A DNA stretch of 64,000 bases from assembly GCF_016734765.1 (NCBI RefSeq), contig NZ_JAERQE010000011.1:1-64000 (forward strand), written 5' to 3'. Position numbers and translations under genes: made by a program. The notes beneath the pieces are model-generated. The model saw nothing but the letters and a program-made list of their open reading frames with translations, was not told the origin of the DNA and made no database searches. Origin of the DNA: Microvirga soli (GTDB lineage Bacteria; Pseudomonadota; Alphaproteobacteria; Rhizobiales; Beijerinckiaceae). Below are positions 9,589-18,389 of the stretch, one piece after another; the first letter of the stretch is position 1; every line of letters starts with the position of its first letter.

Positions 9589-10575
9589 TTGGCCGTGAGA
9601 CTTGGTTCCCGAAAGGCATTCCCGAGAAGGTCCCTCAGGACCGAACTAGGTCTCGCGGCGGGATTCGCCACCATCCTGTGCGACTTCCCGGCCCTGGCTC
9701 ATGGGGCGGCACTGCACGACGCCGGCAATCTCTGGCATGCATGGCATGCGGATCCGCTGATCTCGGTGCCGTTGCTCGCATCGTGCCTGCTCTTCATCCG
9801 AGGCGTCCGACATCTGCGGCGGGACCTGGGGCGGTTTCCTCCCGGCTTCGGCCCACGGCAGATCGCTTGCTTCGCCTCGGGAGCGATCCTGCTCGTCATC
9901 GCGCTGCTCTCGCCGCTCGAGGCGCTGTCCTCGGCCCTGCTCTCGGCTCACATGGTGCAGCACATCCTGCTGATCGCCATCGCTCCACCGCTTCTCGTTC
10001 TCGGCAAGCCGGAAGTTGCGTGGCTCTGGGCGCTGCCGGTGCACTGGCGGCGCGGCGTGGCGCGCCACGGCCCGCTGCGGTCCCTGCTCGCGATCCTGTC
10101 GCCCTGCGCAAGGCCCATTCCGGCGGCCCTGATCCACATGGCGACCCTGTGGGTCTGGCACAGCCCCATGCTGTTCGATGCAGCGGTTGCCTCGGACAGG
10201 CTGCACTGGCTGGAGCATGTCATGTTCTTCGGCACGGCGCTGCTGTTCTGGCGGGCCGTGATCAAGGCCCATTCCGGCCGGGAAGCCGCCGCTGCCGCGC
10301 TGATCGCCAGCTTTATTACCCTGCTTCAGAGCGGCCTCCTGAGCGCCCTTCTCAGCTTCGCCCGCGAAGCCCTGTATCATGCGCCGGACACGATGGACTG
10401 GGGTTTGACAGCTCTGGAAGATCAACAACTGGCAGGAGCCATCATGTCCCTTCCCATGTGCGCGATCTATCTTGCGGCAGGGCTCATCATGGCGCTCCGG
10501 CTCCTGACGCCCGGAACGGAACGGACACGACGCTCGCCGGTTGCCCCGACAGACGTCCTGAAGCCGAGCCGATGA
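9589..10575 (+). CDS. ctaG: Cytochrome c oxidase assembly factor CtaG (caa3_CtaG family)
   Basis: A 328-residue multi-pass membrane protein of the caa3-type CtaG family, with about seven to eight hydrophobic segments and the conserved histidine-rich stretches LSAHMVQHILL, ALIHMATLWVWHSP and LHWLEHVMFF. The family is needed for making active caa3 oxidase, probably through copper delivery to CuB. The start is TTG at 9589 or GTG at 9595; no in-frame ATG fits. It lies divergent from ctaC and overlaps the next cytochrome gene as ATGA. Confidence 0.88.
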   Translation: MAVRLGSRKAFPRRSLRTELGLAAGFATILCDFPALAHGAALHDAGNLWHAWHADPLISVPLLASCLLFIRGVRHLRRDLGRFPPGFGPRQIACFASGAILLVIALLSPLEALSSALLSAHMVQHILLIAIAPPLLVLGKPEVAWLWALPVHWRRGVARHGPLRSLLAILSPCARPIPAALIHMATLWVWHSPMLFDAAVASDRLHWLEHVMFFGTALLFWRAVIKAHSGREAAAAALIASFITLLQSGLLSALLSFAREALYHAPDTMDWGLTALEDQQLAGAIMSLPMCAIYLAAGLIMALRLLTPGTERTRRSPVAPTDVLKPSR

Positions 10576-11105
10576 TCCCTCGCCCGATCTTCCTAACCCT
10601 GATGGTCCTGACGGGACTTGCCGCCTGCAGCGACTCGCAGGATCCCTCCTCGCGCCTCGCGATTGCAGGCGGCGAGCCCGAGCAGGGGCATGCCCTCATT
10701 CAGGCCTATGGCTGCGGCACCTGTCATACGATCGAGAACGTCCGTGGCGCGCGGGGCAAGGTGGGACCGCGCCTGGAGCAGTATGCGCAGCAGCATCTCC
10801 TCGCCGGCTTCCTGCCGAACACGCCGCAGAACCTGATCGCCTGGCTGATGGACCCTGTGGCCTTGAAACCCGCAACCGGCATGCCTGCGCAGGGTGTGAG
10901 CGAGGCAGAGGCCCGGCACATGGCCGCTTATCTCTATTCATTGGGTCGCGATGAGATGCAGGTCTACCCGCCCGATCCGCCTCTCCCGCTCCGTGCCGAG
11001 GATAAGGTGGCAGCGGACATCCCGAACCCTCCGGGCGTTCCCTTAGAAACCGATGTTCGGACGCGCCGGATCGTGCCGAAGCCCGATGCAGCACCCAAGA
11101 GCTAA
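10572..11105 (+). CDS. Lipoprotein monoheme cytochrome c
   Basis: A 177-residue secreted cytochrome c: hydrophobic leader with lipobox LAAC (Cys19), one heme site CGTCH (48-52) and a likely Met ligand in TGMPAQG. It would be anchored on the periplasmic face and could carry electrons between alternative complex III and the oxidase. The start overlaps the ctaG stop by 4 nt, indicating co-translation. Its stop overlaps the stop of the converging actF gene by 3 nt, so both transcripts must run through each other. Confidence 0.88.
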   Translation: MIPRPIFLTLMVLTGLAACSDSQDPSSRLAIAGGEPEQGHALIQAYGCGTCHTIENVRGARGKVGPRLEQYAQQHLLAGFLPNTPQNLIAWLMDPVALKPATGMPAQGVSEAEARHMAAYLYSLGRDEMQVYPPDPPLPLRAEDKVAADIPNPPGVPLETDVRTRRIVPKPDAAPKS

Positions 11106-12052
11106 GGCTCCTCCGTTGCCTCCTCGATGTAGGTCGGGCGAACACGCATGACGGCCGCATAGACGCCGACCCAGAGAGCGGCAACCATGAGGATCAGCCC
11201 GAGCGCAAACCAGGAAAGGCCTCCGCGCGGCTGCAGCACCCAGAGCATGTGCGTGATGTGATGCAGGAGCGCCAGAACGCTGCCGATCAGCATCGCCATG
11301 CGGCTCACACCGGAGGGCACGAGGATGACGATGGCGGCAATCATCAGCCCATAGGACGTTCCGAGAAGGGACAGATTGCCATCGTCGGATCGCTCCAGAT
11401 ACCACGCGACCTCATGCGGCACGTTGGCGAGCCAGACGATCAGGAACTGGGCGAACCACGTCCAGGCTGTTAGCAACAGCAGGGTCAGCAATGCACGCTC
11501 GAGGCTCGCCATGCGCTGGGGAGAGGCAGGTTCCTTCTTGAGGAGCGTGATCAGGATGGCGCTCGCAAGGGCCGCGAGAACCTGCCCCAAACCAAAGGCA
11601 AAGCCGAACAGGCTCGACCACCATTGGGGATCCCGCGAGAGCACCCAATCGTAGGCCGAGAAGGTCATGACCGGCGTCAGAAACGCAAGACCGATGGCGC
11701 TGGCGCGCCGCAGGTGACGGGTGTGCGTCAGCCAAAAGGCAAACCCTATGCAGATCAGAAGATAAGCGGCGCTCCGGATCATGAAGAAGCCGGGGCTTAG
11801 ATAAGTCGCCCGCGCGGAAGGCAGATCGAGCGGATACGCAGCCCAAGGGAAAAGCTCACCGAGACCGAAGGCCAGCACGAGGCCCAGCAGCAGAAGCACG
11901 GGAAGCGTCAGGGCGGCAGCCTCCGCCTCGGCACGCACCGGCGCGAGCCAGTCCTCGTTCATGAGATGCCCGATCATCAGCACCACGAGGCTTCCCATTG
12001 CGATCCCTGCGAGGGCCACGAAAACGACGTAGAGGGCTTCCATGGCGCTCAT
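11102..12052 (-). CDS. actF: Alternative complex III subunit ActF
   Basis: A 316-residue integral membrane protein with about nine to ten hydrophobic helices and no cofactor motif. Position as the last gene of act A-B-C-D-E-F and its all-membrane character fit ActF, a quinol-side subunit of alternative complex III. The ATG at 12052 overlaps the actE stop (ATGA); an open frame extends upstream but inside actE. The 3' end converges with the cytochrome c gene on the other strand. Confidence 0.85.
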   Translation of the reverse strand: MSAMEALYVVFVALAGIAMGSLVVLMIGHLMNEDWLAPVRAEAEAAALTLPVLLLLGLVLAFGLGELFPWAAYPLDLPSARATYLSPGFFMIRSAAYLLICIGFAFWLTHTRHLRRASAIGLAFLTPVMTFSAYDWVLSRDPQWWSSLFGFAFGLGQVLAALASAILITLLKKEPASPQRMASLERALLTLLLLTAWTWFAQFLIVWLANVPHEVAWYLERSDDGNLSLLGTSYGLMIAAIVILVPSGVSRMAMLIGSVLALLHHITHMLWVLQPRGGLSWFALGLILMVAALWVGVYAAVMRVRPTYIEEATEEP

Positions 12053-12546
12053 GGTCGGGCGCCCTCCTGCCCTGACGCAGCCCCGATGCCGCGGGCCTGC
12101 AGCTCCTTCACGTAATGCGCAATCGCCCAACGGTCTTCAGGGGGAACTCGGTCGGCATAGGGGAACATTCGTCCCCTGCCCTGGGTGATCACCTGCACGA
12201 TCTGCTCGGGCGCTAGCGCCTGGAGGCGCTCCTCATGGTAGGAGGGGGGCGGCGCGAAACCTTTTGAGACAACCGGGCCGTCGCCGCGGCCGCTCACGCC
12301 GTGACAGGGGGTGCAGAAAACCTTGAACCGCTCCTCACCCCGGGCGAGCAGAGCCGGCGTGCGCTCCGGCCCTGGAGGTGCGAGGGCGGCAGCCTGCGCG
12401 GACGCTCCTCGCGCGACGGTGCCGGGAGGCACGGGCACGTAGCCCCGCTGGACCGTGCGCGTCGAGGCTACGGCATCCCGCTCCTCCGTACCGGTATCGC
12501 AGGCGGCCAGCAGAACGAGGATCGCGATGGCCGCCGCTAGCCGCAC
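12049..12546 (-). CDS. actE: Alternative complex III monoheme cytochrome c ActE
   Basis: A 165-residue lipoprotein cytochrome: leader with lipobox LAAC (Cys16), then one c-heme site CTPCH (78-82) and a Met in GRMFPYAD that can serve as sixth ligand. ActE is the electron exit subunit of alternative complex III. It overlaps actD by 10 nt and actF by 4 nt, so it is translated as part of the act operon. Confidence 0.88.
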   Translation of the reverse strand: MRLAAAIAILVLLAACDTGTEERDAVASTRTVQRGYVPVPPGTVARGASAQAAALAPPGPERTPALLARGEERFKVFCTPCHGVSGRGDGPVVSKGFAPPPSYHEERLQALAPEQIVQVITQGRGRMFPYADRVPPEDRWAIAHYVKELQARGIGAASGQEGARP

Positions 12547-13076
12547 GCCGGAACCTCCCGGATGGCAAGAGGCGAGAGCGCTGCGAAGAACTCGTGAACG
12601 GCTTCGTTCTCGAACATCGGATCGTCCCGCATGATGCAGAGGAAGAACCTGTCTTCCGAGGCACGCTCAAAGCCCGGGAACGCGAAGACCGGATGATGCA
12701 GGCGCGGCAGCCGCAGGATCAGGAGCAGTCCGATCAGGGTTGCGGCACCGGCCCAGAGGATGGCGACGATCAACGAGGCGGGAATGAAGGCCGGCCAGCT
12801 GTGAAGGGGCCGCCCGCCCACGTTCAACGGATAATTGACGGCATTCATCCAGTATTGCGAGCCATACTGAATAACCGCCCCGATCAGCCCAGCGGCAAAC
12901 GCAATCCACGGGATCACGCTTGTGCGGACGCCGAGCTCCTTGGCGAGATCCGACAACGGGAATGGGCTGAATGCGTCGAGCTTTGTAAAGCCCGCGCGCT
13001 TGGCCGCTCTGACAGCCTCCATGAGGGTTTCGGGCGTCTTGAACTCCGCCATGATGCCGTAGGGCTGCTGCGTCAT
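12537..13076 (-). CDS. actD: Alternative complex III subunit ActD (DUF3341)
   Basis: A 179-residue protein opening with the typical ActD sequence (YGIMAEFKTPETLMEAVRAA), a soluble N-terminal domain (1-55) followed by two membrane helices (about 57-80 and 97-120) and a short soluble tail. DUF3341 proteins form a peripheral membrane-bound subunit of alternative complex III. It overlaps actC by 4 nt (ATGA). Confidence 0.9.
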   Translation of the reverse strand: MTQQPYGIMAEFKTPETLMEAVRAAKRAGFTKLDAFSPFPLSDLAKELGVRTSVIPWIAFAAGLIGAVIQYGSQYWMNAVNYPLNVGGRPLHSWPAFIPASLIVAILWAGAATLIGLLLILRLPRLHHPVFAFPGFERASEDRFFLCIMRDDPMFENEAVHEFFAALSPLAIREVPACG

Positions 13077-14386
13077 GAGGATTTTTCCTCATGTTCGTCA
13101 TGGCGCGTCTCGAACATGGAGATCACGGGCAGGAAGCGCACGAAGAGCAGCAGGAGAGCCGTGAACAATCCGACCGTTCCCAGGAACAGGCCCGTTTCCG
13201 ATAATGTGGGGCTGTAGCTGCGCCCGATGGATGGAAGATAATCGGTCTGGAGGCCGCCGACGATGATGGAGAAGCGGTCGAACCAGATGCCGACGCCGAT
13301 GGAGACACCGACAAAGACCCCACCCACGGTGCTCAACCGGGCGCTCCTGAACCAGAACAGCTGCGGGATCAGGACAGAATAGACAATCGCGGTCCAGTAG
13401 AGCCCCGCATAATCGCCTGTCATGCGCGTGAAGGTCGCCTCCTGCGTCAGCCCGCCCGACAGGAGGGCCGCGGCGATCTCGTCGATGTAGAGATAGCCGG
13501 AGACCAGGGCGCTCGCGAGAACCAGCTTGCCCAACAGGTCGATGTCTCCCTCGTCGATGTAGCGCCCGAGCCGCAGGCCCCAGCGCAGGAGCACCGCGAC
13601 GAGGAGCACGATGGACAGGCCTTGTGCCAAGCCCGTCGCCACGAAGTGGAGCGGCTGGCGCGTTTCGTGCCAATCGGGCACCAGGGTCACGGCGAATTCG
13701 AAAGCGACGGTGCTCTGCATGATGAGGATCAGGGGTAGTACCAGGATGGCAACCAAGCGGTAGGCGCGCTGGTGATAGGCCCAGTGCCGCACGGAGCCGC
13801 GCCAGCCGAGCGCGAAGACGCCGTAGATCCGCTGCACCATCGGGCGTTTGGCGCGGTCCCGCAGCGTCGCGAGATCCGGGATCAGGCCCACATACCACAA
13901 GAGGCTCGTGACGATCACATGGGTGCTGATGGCCCAGAAATCCCAGGTCAGGGTGCTGCGGAATTGCGGCCAGACCTGGAAGGTCGCCGGATAGGGGAAG
14001 GTCCAGTAGAACAGCCACGGGCGTCCGAGATGGATGATGGGGAAGATTCCGGCGCAGATGACCGCAAACAGCGCGACGCCTTCCGCAAAACGATTGACCG
14101 CCGTGCGCAGATCGTGCCGGCGCAGGACCAAGGTGGCGGCAAAGAGGCTCGCGCCGTTGGCGATGCCGATCCACCAGGCATAGTTGATGAGATCGAAGCC
14201 CCAAACATAGGGGATGTTCACCCCCCAGACGCCGACGCCAACGATCGTGACGGAAAGCAGCGTATAGCCGAGAAGCGCGACGAGCCCGCCGGAAGCCAGG
14301 ATCGCGAGCCACCACGCCCAGCCAAAGTGGGGAGAGAGTGGAACATCGGCCACCCGGCTCGTTGCTGCATGGGCGTCGCTGCTCAT
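13073..14386 (-). CDS. actC: Alternative complex III membrane subunit ActC (NrfD-like)
   Basis: A 437-residue NrfD-like integral membrane protein with about ten helices. In alternative complex III, ActC holds the quinol oxidation site and works with the iron-sulfur subunit ActB. Conserved features include the N-terminal WWLAILASGG helix and the NYAWWIGIANGASLFAATLVL stretch near 65-85, typical of polysulfide-reductase-type quinol subunits. It begins 4 bp after the actB stop. Confidence 0.92.
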   Translation of the reverse strand: MSSDAHAATSRVADVPLSPHFGWAWWLAILASGGLVALLGYTLLSVTIVGVGVWGVNIPYVWGFDLINYAWWIGIANGASLFAATLVLRRHDLRTAVNRFAEGVALFAVICAGIFPIIHLGRPWLFYWTFPYPATFQVWPQFRSTLTWDFWAISTHVIVTSLLWYVGLIPDLATLRDRAKRPMVQRIYGVFALGWRGSVRHWAYHQRAYRLVAILVLPLILIMQSTVAFEFAVTLVPDWHETRQPLHFVATGLAQGLSIVLLVAVLLRWGLRLGRYIDEGDIDLLGKLVLASALVSGYLYIDEIAAALLSGGLTQEATFTRMTGDYAGLYWTAIVYSVLIPQLFWFRSARLSTVGGVFVGVSIGVGIWFDRFSIIVGGLQTDYLPSIGRSYSPTLSETGLFLGTVGLFTALLLLFVRFLPVISMFETRHDEHEEKSS

Positions 14387-14390
14387 TCGC

Positions 14391-17291
14391 CTATCCGTTC
14401 TCCTTCGGGTCTTCGATACGCGCCAGGTAGGTCGTGCGCGGCCGGGTGTTCAGCGCTCCCAGAAGCGCGTAGTTGCGCGGGCTCCCTTTGAGGCGACTGA
14501 CAGAGCTGTTCGGGTCGTTGATGTCGCCGAACACGATGGCCTGCGTCGGGCAGGCCTGCTGGCAGGCGGTCATCACCTCGCCGTCGGCCACGCGCCGGTC
14601 CTCGACACGGGCATTCGCGCGGGCAGCCCCAATGCGCTGGACGCAGAAGGTGCATTTCTCCATCACGCCGCGGTCGCGAACCGTCACCTGCGGGTTCATG
14701 GCCTCGGATGGAGCCGAGACATCGGTGCCCTGATAATCGATGAAGTTGAAGCGGCGCACCTTGTAGGGACAGTTGTTCGAGCAGGTCCGCGTGCCGACGC
14801 AACGGTTGTAGACCATGTCGTTGAGGCCTTCGGAGGAATGCACCGTCGCGTTCACGGGGCAGACGACCTCGCACGGCGCCTTCTCGCAATGCATACAAGG
14901 GACCGGCTGGAAATAGGTGTCGGGCGCCGCAGGATCTCCGGCGTAGTACCGGTCCACGCGCAGCCAATGCATCTCGCGCCCCTTCGCCACCTCCTCGGGG
15001 CCGACGACGGCAATGTTGTTCTCGGCCTGACAGGCGATCACGCAGGCATTGCAGCCGATGCAGGCATCGAGATCGATGGCCATGCCCCACGCATGTTCCT
15101 TGTAGGGCCAGTCAGGATAAATGGACGGATGCACGGGTTCCGGAGGCACGGCCTCTCCGGGCGCGACCACGCGCACGATGTCGCGCCCCTGCATAGAATG
15201 GTGCTGCTGCGTGGAGATGACGGGCAGCTTCTCGCCCACGCGTCGGATTTCTCCCGATGCTACCCAGGGCGCCTCTGAGGAGCGGACGGCATAGGCGTTG
15301 AAGCCGATTCCGTTACCGATCCTGCCAGCCGATTGACGGCCGTAGCCGAGGGGTAGGGTCACGGCGCCGGGAGCATGGCCAGGCAGCAGCCATACAGGTG
15401 CACGCACCACGCGTCCGTTGATGGACAGGTCGACGGCGTCACCCGATGCGAGCCCGAATACCTCCGCCGTTTCCGGAGCGATCAGGACCGCATTGCCCCA
15501 AACCTGCTTCGTGAGAGGCTTAGGGAGTTCCTGCAGCCAGCCGTTGTTGGCATACGACCCATCCCAGACCGATGAATCGGGCGCGAACAGAACATCGATT
15601 CCTGCGGATGAGGCTGGCGCGGCAGGCTCCAATCTCCAGTCTGGCTGGATAGCCACATCGACCGTAGGCGCCGCCGAGCCTTCTATCACTCCATCTTCCA
15701 GGGATCGCGCCCAGCGCTCGTCGAAGGCGTCGCCCCAGGCCTCGCGCCATGCGGCTAGGACCAGTCCGCGCCCATCCGTGTTCTGGCCTGCCATGAGGCC
15801 GAGAAACTCCTCTGCGCTCAGTCCCGGCTTCAGCCGCATCGTCGCCGGCTGGCGCAGCCCCACCGTTCCGTCAAAGGCTCGCAGGTCGCCCCAGCTTTCG
15901 AGCGGATGGCTCTCGGGGATATGCCAGGTGCAGAGTGCCGCCGTTTCGTCCCGATGCTGGCCGAGGTGAAGGGACAACGGCACGCGCCGCACGAGCGTGC
16001 CGAGATGGATATCGGCCGGCGCGGTGTACACCGGATTGCCGCCGAGGATGATGAGCCGCGAGACTTGTCCGGCACTGATTGCCTCTGCCAGATCACCGAG
16101 CGACCGGGCTTCGCCACTTAGGGTGCGCAGGGGCTCGATGGCACGGATCGTCGTGCCGAAAGCGCCGAGCCGCGCATTGATGGCGAGGGCCAGCGCGTGA
16201 ACGCGGGCGTGTTGCTCGCGACCTGCCACAACAAGACTACGGGCTCCGGCAGTGCGCAGCGCATCGGCCAAACGGGGAATGACGGGATGGGAGCCGGACG
16301 GCACAGACCCAGTCTTGAGAGCCGTGGCGAGCGCCTCGACGAAGGCTTCGAAATCCCTAGGGCGAAGCGGGACGCGCTCGTCCGCTCTGGCACCAACAAG
16401 GGTCGTGCGCGTCTCGACGGCGATAAGTCGGGGAAGTTCGCGATCCGGCGCTCGTCGTCGCGCCTGGTAGTCGGCCGCGTAGCGGAGATGCCCCGGCTCC
16501 TCGGCGAAGAGATCGCCCCCTAAGGTCACGATGGCATCGGCCTGCGTCAGATCGTAGACGAGGTCCACATCGCGTCCGAAGACGGCCATGGCGGCGGCTT
16601 GCCGGCTGCCGTCGTCGACCGGTGAGAACGCATGCCACTGTGCATACGGAAAAAGCTGGCGCGCCTGCCCGATCAGCCTGTGCAGGGTTGGCGAGGTGGT
16701 CGGCGGCATCAGGACGTGGAGCCCCCTGCCCTCATCGAACACAAACTCGTTGCGCACGGGACGGATGAAGTTCGTCAGTTCCTCCCAAGACCTTCGCACA
16801 CCATTCTGGAGCGGAGCATCGGACCGGTCTGGATCGTAGAGGGACAGGATCTCCGCCTGCGCGAACACGTCGGTGGCGCCGAGGCTCGCGGGATGAAGCC
16901 GGTTTCCTTCGATCTTGATCGGGCGCCCTTCCTGCGCCTTAACGAGCACGCCCCTGCCATAGCCGTTCAAGGCCATGGAAGTGGCGATCGTCACTGGCAC
17001 ACCCGGCACGGTGCCCGGCATGTTGCGACTCTGCGACATGAGCGGAGAATTCTTCCCGCTGTCGCTGCAGGCCGCCAGCCCTCCCAAGGCCAGGGAGGCG
17101 CTCATCAGCCTCAGCAGGGTGCGGCGGTCGATCTGCGACGCCTGCACAATGTCGGGGAACTCGGCCTCGATATGCCGGCGCACCTCCGGCACGTCCGCAA
17201 GCTCTTCCAGGCTGCGCCAGAGACGCGGCCCCTCCTCGGTTGCGAGGCGGGCCCTCAGGGCTTCGAGATCGATTGCCGTTTTCTCGCCCAT
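14391..17291 (-). CDS. actB: Alternative complex III iron-sulfur subunit ActB
   Basis: A 966-residue subunit combining a molybdopterin-oxidoreductase-like N-terminal region (about 1-740) with a C-terminal 4Fe-4S ferredoxin region. The cysteine motifs are CIGCNACVIACQ, CMHCEKAPCEVVCP, CVGTRTCSNNCP and CTFCVQRI...CQQACP, enough for the usual three 4Fe-4S and one 3Fe-4S clusters. Near residue 60 a twin-arginine-like DRRTLLRLM precedes a hydrophobic stretch ending in AAC, so export is likely. The ATG at 17291 is 5 bp after the actA stop; a GTG at 17309 would add six residues and overlap actA. No molybdenum cofactor is expected in this family. Confidence 0.93.
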   Translation of the reverse strand: MGEKTAIDLEALRARLATEEGPRLWRSLEELADVPEVRRHIEAEFPDIVQASQIDRRTLLRLMSASLALGGLAACSDSGKNSPLMSQSRNMPGTVPGVPVTIATSMALNGYGRGVLVKAQEGRPIKIEGNRLHPASLGATDVFAQAEILSLYDPDRSDAPLQNGVRRSWEELTNFIRPVRNEFVFDEGRGLHVLMPPTTSPTLHRLIGQARQLFPYAQWHAFSPVDDGSRQAAAMAVFGRDVDLVYDLTQADAIVTLGGDLFAEEPGHLRYAADYQARRRAPDRELPRLIAVETRTTLVGARADERVPLRPRDFEAFVEALATALKTGSVPSGSHPVIPRLADALRTAGARSLVVAGREQHARVHALALAINARLGAFGTTIRAIEPLRTLSGEARSLGDLAEAISAGQVSRLIILGGNPVYTAPADIHLGTLVRRVPLSLHLGQHRDETAALCTWHIPESHPLESWGDLRAFDGTVGLRQPATMRLKPGLSAEEFLGLMAGQNTDGRGLVLAAWREAWGDAFDERWARSLEDGVIEGSAAPTVDVAIQPDWRLEPAAPASSAGIDVLFAPDSSVWDGSYANNGWLQELPKPLTKQVWGNAVLIAPETAEVFGLASGDAVDLSINGRVVRAPVWLLPGHAPGAVTLPLGYGRQSAGRIGNGIGFNAYAVRSSEAPWVASGEIRRVGEKLPVISTQQHHSMQGRDIVRVVAPGEAVPPEPVHPSIYPDWPYKEHAWGMAIDLDACIGCNACVIACQAENNIAVVGPEEVAKGREMHWLRVDRYYAGDPAAPDTYFQPVPCMHCEKAPCEVVCPVNATVHSSEGLNDMVYNRCVGTRTCSNNCPYKVRRFNFIDYQGTDVSAPSEAMNPQVTVRDRGVMEKCTFCVQRIGAARANARVEDRRVADGEVMTACQQACPTQAIVFGDINDPNSSVSRLKGSPRNYALLGALNTRPRTTYLARIEDPKENG

Positions 17292-17296
17292 CGACC

Positions 17297-17947
17297 CTAC
17301 CGGTGACACGTGTTGCAGCTGGTGAGCCGCCGGGAAGCCTCCCGGTAGAACGCGCGGATATCCTCAGGCAGCTCATCGCCATGAGGCTCGTAGCCCATGG
17401 CGAACACCGCCTCGCGCGGGCGAAGGTTCGGCGCCGGATCGCGATGGCAGTCCAGACACCAGCCCATGGAGAGGGTCTGGGCTTTCACCGTCTTCGGCAT
17501 CTGGTCCACGCGGCCGTGGCAGGTCTCGCAGGCGACCCCCTTCGTCACATGGGCCGCGTGATGGAAATAGGCATAATCCGGCAGGCGGTGAACGGAGGTC
17601 CATTGGATCGGCTGCCCGAGCGCGAAGCTCGAACGGACGGGCTCAAGGACGCTCGCCCCCACCCACACCTGAGAATGGCAGGACATGCAGGTCTGGGCTG
17701 ACGGCATGCCGGCATCGGCCGCGCGTTCGACCGTGGAATGGCAGTAGCGGCAGTCGATGTTGAGTTGCCCCGTGTGGAGATCGTGCCGAAATGGAACCGG
17801 CTGCGGCGCGGGCTTTCCCACGTTCCAGGTGCTGTCCGCGCGAGCCCACAGATAGGCCGTTGCCCCGGCGCCCACAATTCCCAGGCCCGTCAACACGATG
17901 GCCGCCCGAAACAGGGTGGTTGCCGCCGGTGTGAAAAGCTGCGCCAT
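17297..17947 (-). CDS. actA: Alternative complex III pentaheme cytochrome ActA
   Basis: A 216-residue protein with one N-terminal membrane helix (about 13-34) and five c-type heme sites: CRYCH (66), CMSCH (87), CETCH (140), CLDCH (164) and CNTCH (211). This is the pentaheme ActA subunit, which relays electrons from the ActB clusters to ActE and on to the oxidase. It is the first gene of the act operon; the region upstream to the tRNA remnant at 18222 should hold the promoter, though no clear one was identified. Confidence 0.94.
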   Translation of the reverse strand: MAQLFTPAATTLFRAAIVLTGLGIVGAGATAYLWARADSTWNVGKPAPQPVPFRHDLHTGQLNIDCRYCHSTVERAADAGMPSAQTCMSCHSQVWVGASVLEPVRSSFALGQPIQWTSVHRLPDYAYFHHAAHVTKGVACETCHGRVDQMPKTVKAQTLSMGWCLDCHRDPAPNLRPREAVFAMGYEPHGDELPEDIRAFYREASRRLTSCNTCHR

Positions 17948-18172
17948 CGCCCGTGCCGCGCACCCTTGGTTGTGTCAGGCTCCGCGCCCGAGGAGAAGCT
18001 TCGCTGTTGGACAATCGGTTCGGCGTCGGATCGTTCCCTGACGCGGCAGGACCTCCGGTCTGCGGAAGCCACGGATGTCTCCATCCAGGCGCAAGGAGCA
18101 GCCTATGAGCACAACAGACAATGCGGGATGATTGGCAGAACGTCGGAAAGTCTTACCATCCAAAGAGTTGGA

Positions 18173-18222
18173 TGGAGCGGGCGACGGGAATCGAACCCAC
18201 GACATTCAGCTTGGGAAGCTGA
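18173..18222 (-). other. 3' half of tRNA-Gly(CCC): integration site remnant
   Basis: On the minus strand this 50-nt stretch reads as the last half of a glycine tRNA: anticodon stem-loop TCAGC-TTCCCAA-GCTGA (anticodon CCC), variable region, T-loop TTCGATT, acceptor strand CGCCCGC, discriminator T and CCA. The 5' half (D arm and first acceptor strand) is absent; the sequence beyond 18222 does not match a tRNA. The break falls 167 bp from a tyrosine integrase gene. This is the signature of an attachment site left at one end of an integrated element. Confidence 0.75.
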
Positions 18223-18389
18223 TTTTTGCATAAAGCACAACCGGACCATCACCGCCATTCGGAGGAGTTAATCTACTTTAATCATCGGTTTAGGCCGACG
18301 AAAAGGAAAGATCCCACTTGTGAGCCTCCAAAATGGCCTGTTGTATAGATGTTGTACAGGGCTCTGATCCAACAGGATTGAGGTGAGCG

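Noticed and set aside
18173..18290. Intact or intron-containing tRNA-Gly
   Set aside because: No D arm or 5' acceptor strand follows within the region, and the integrase next door explains the break.
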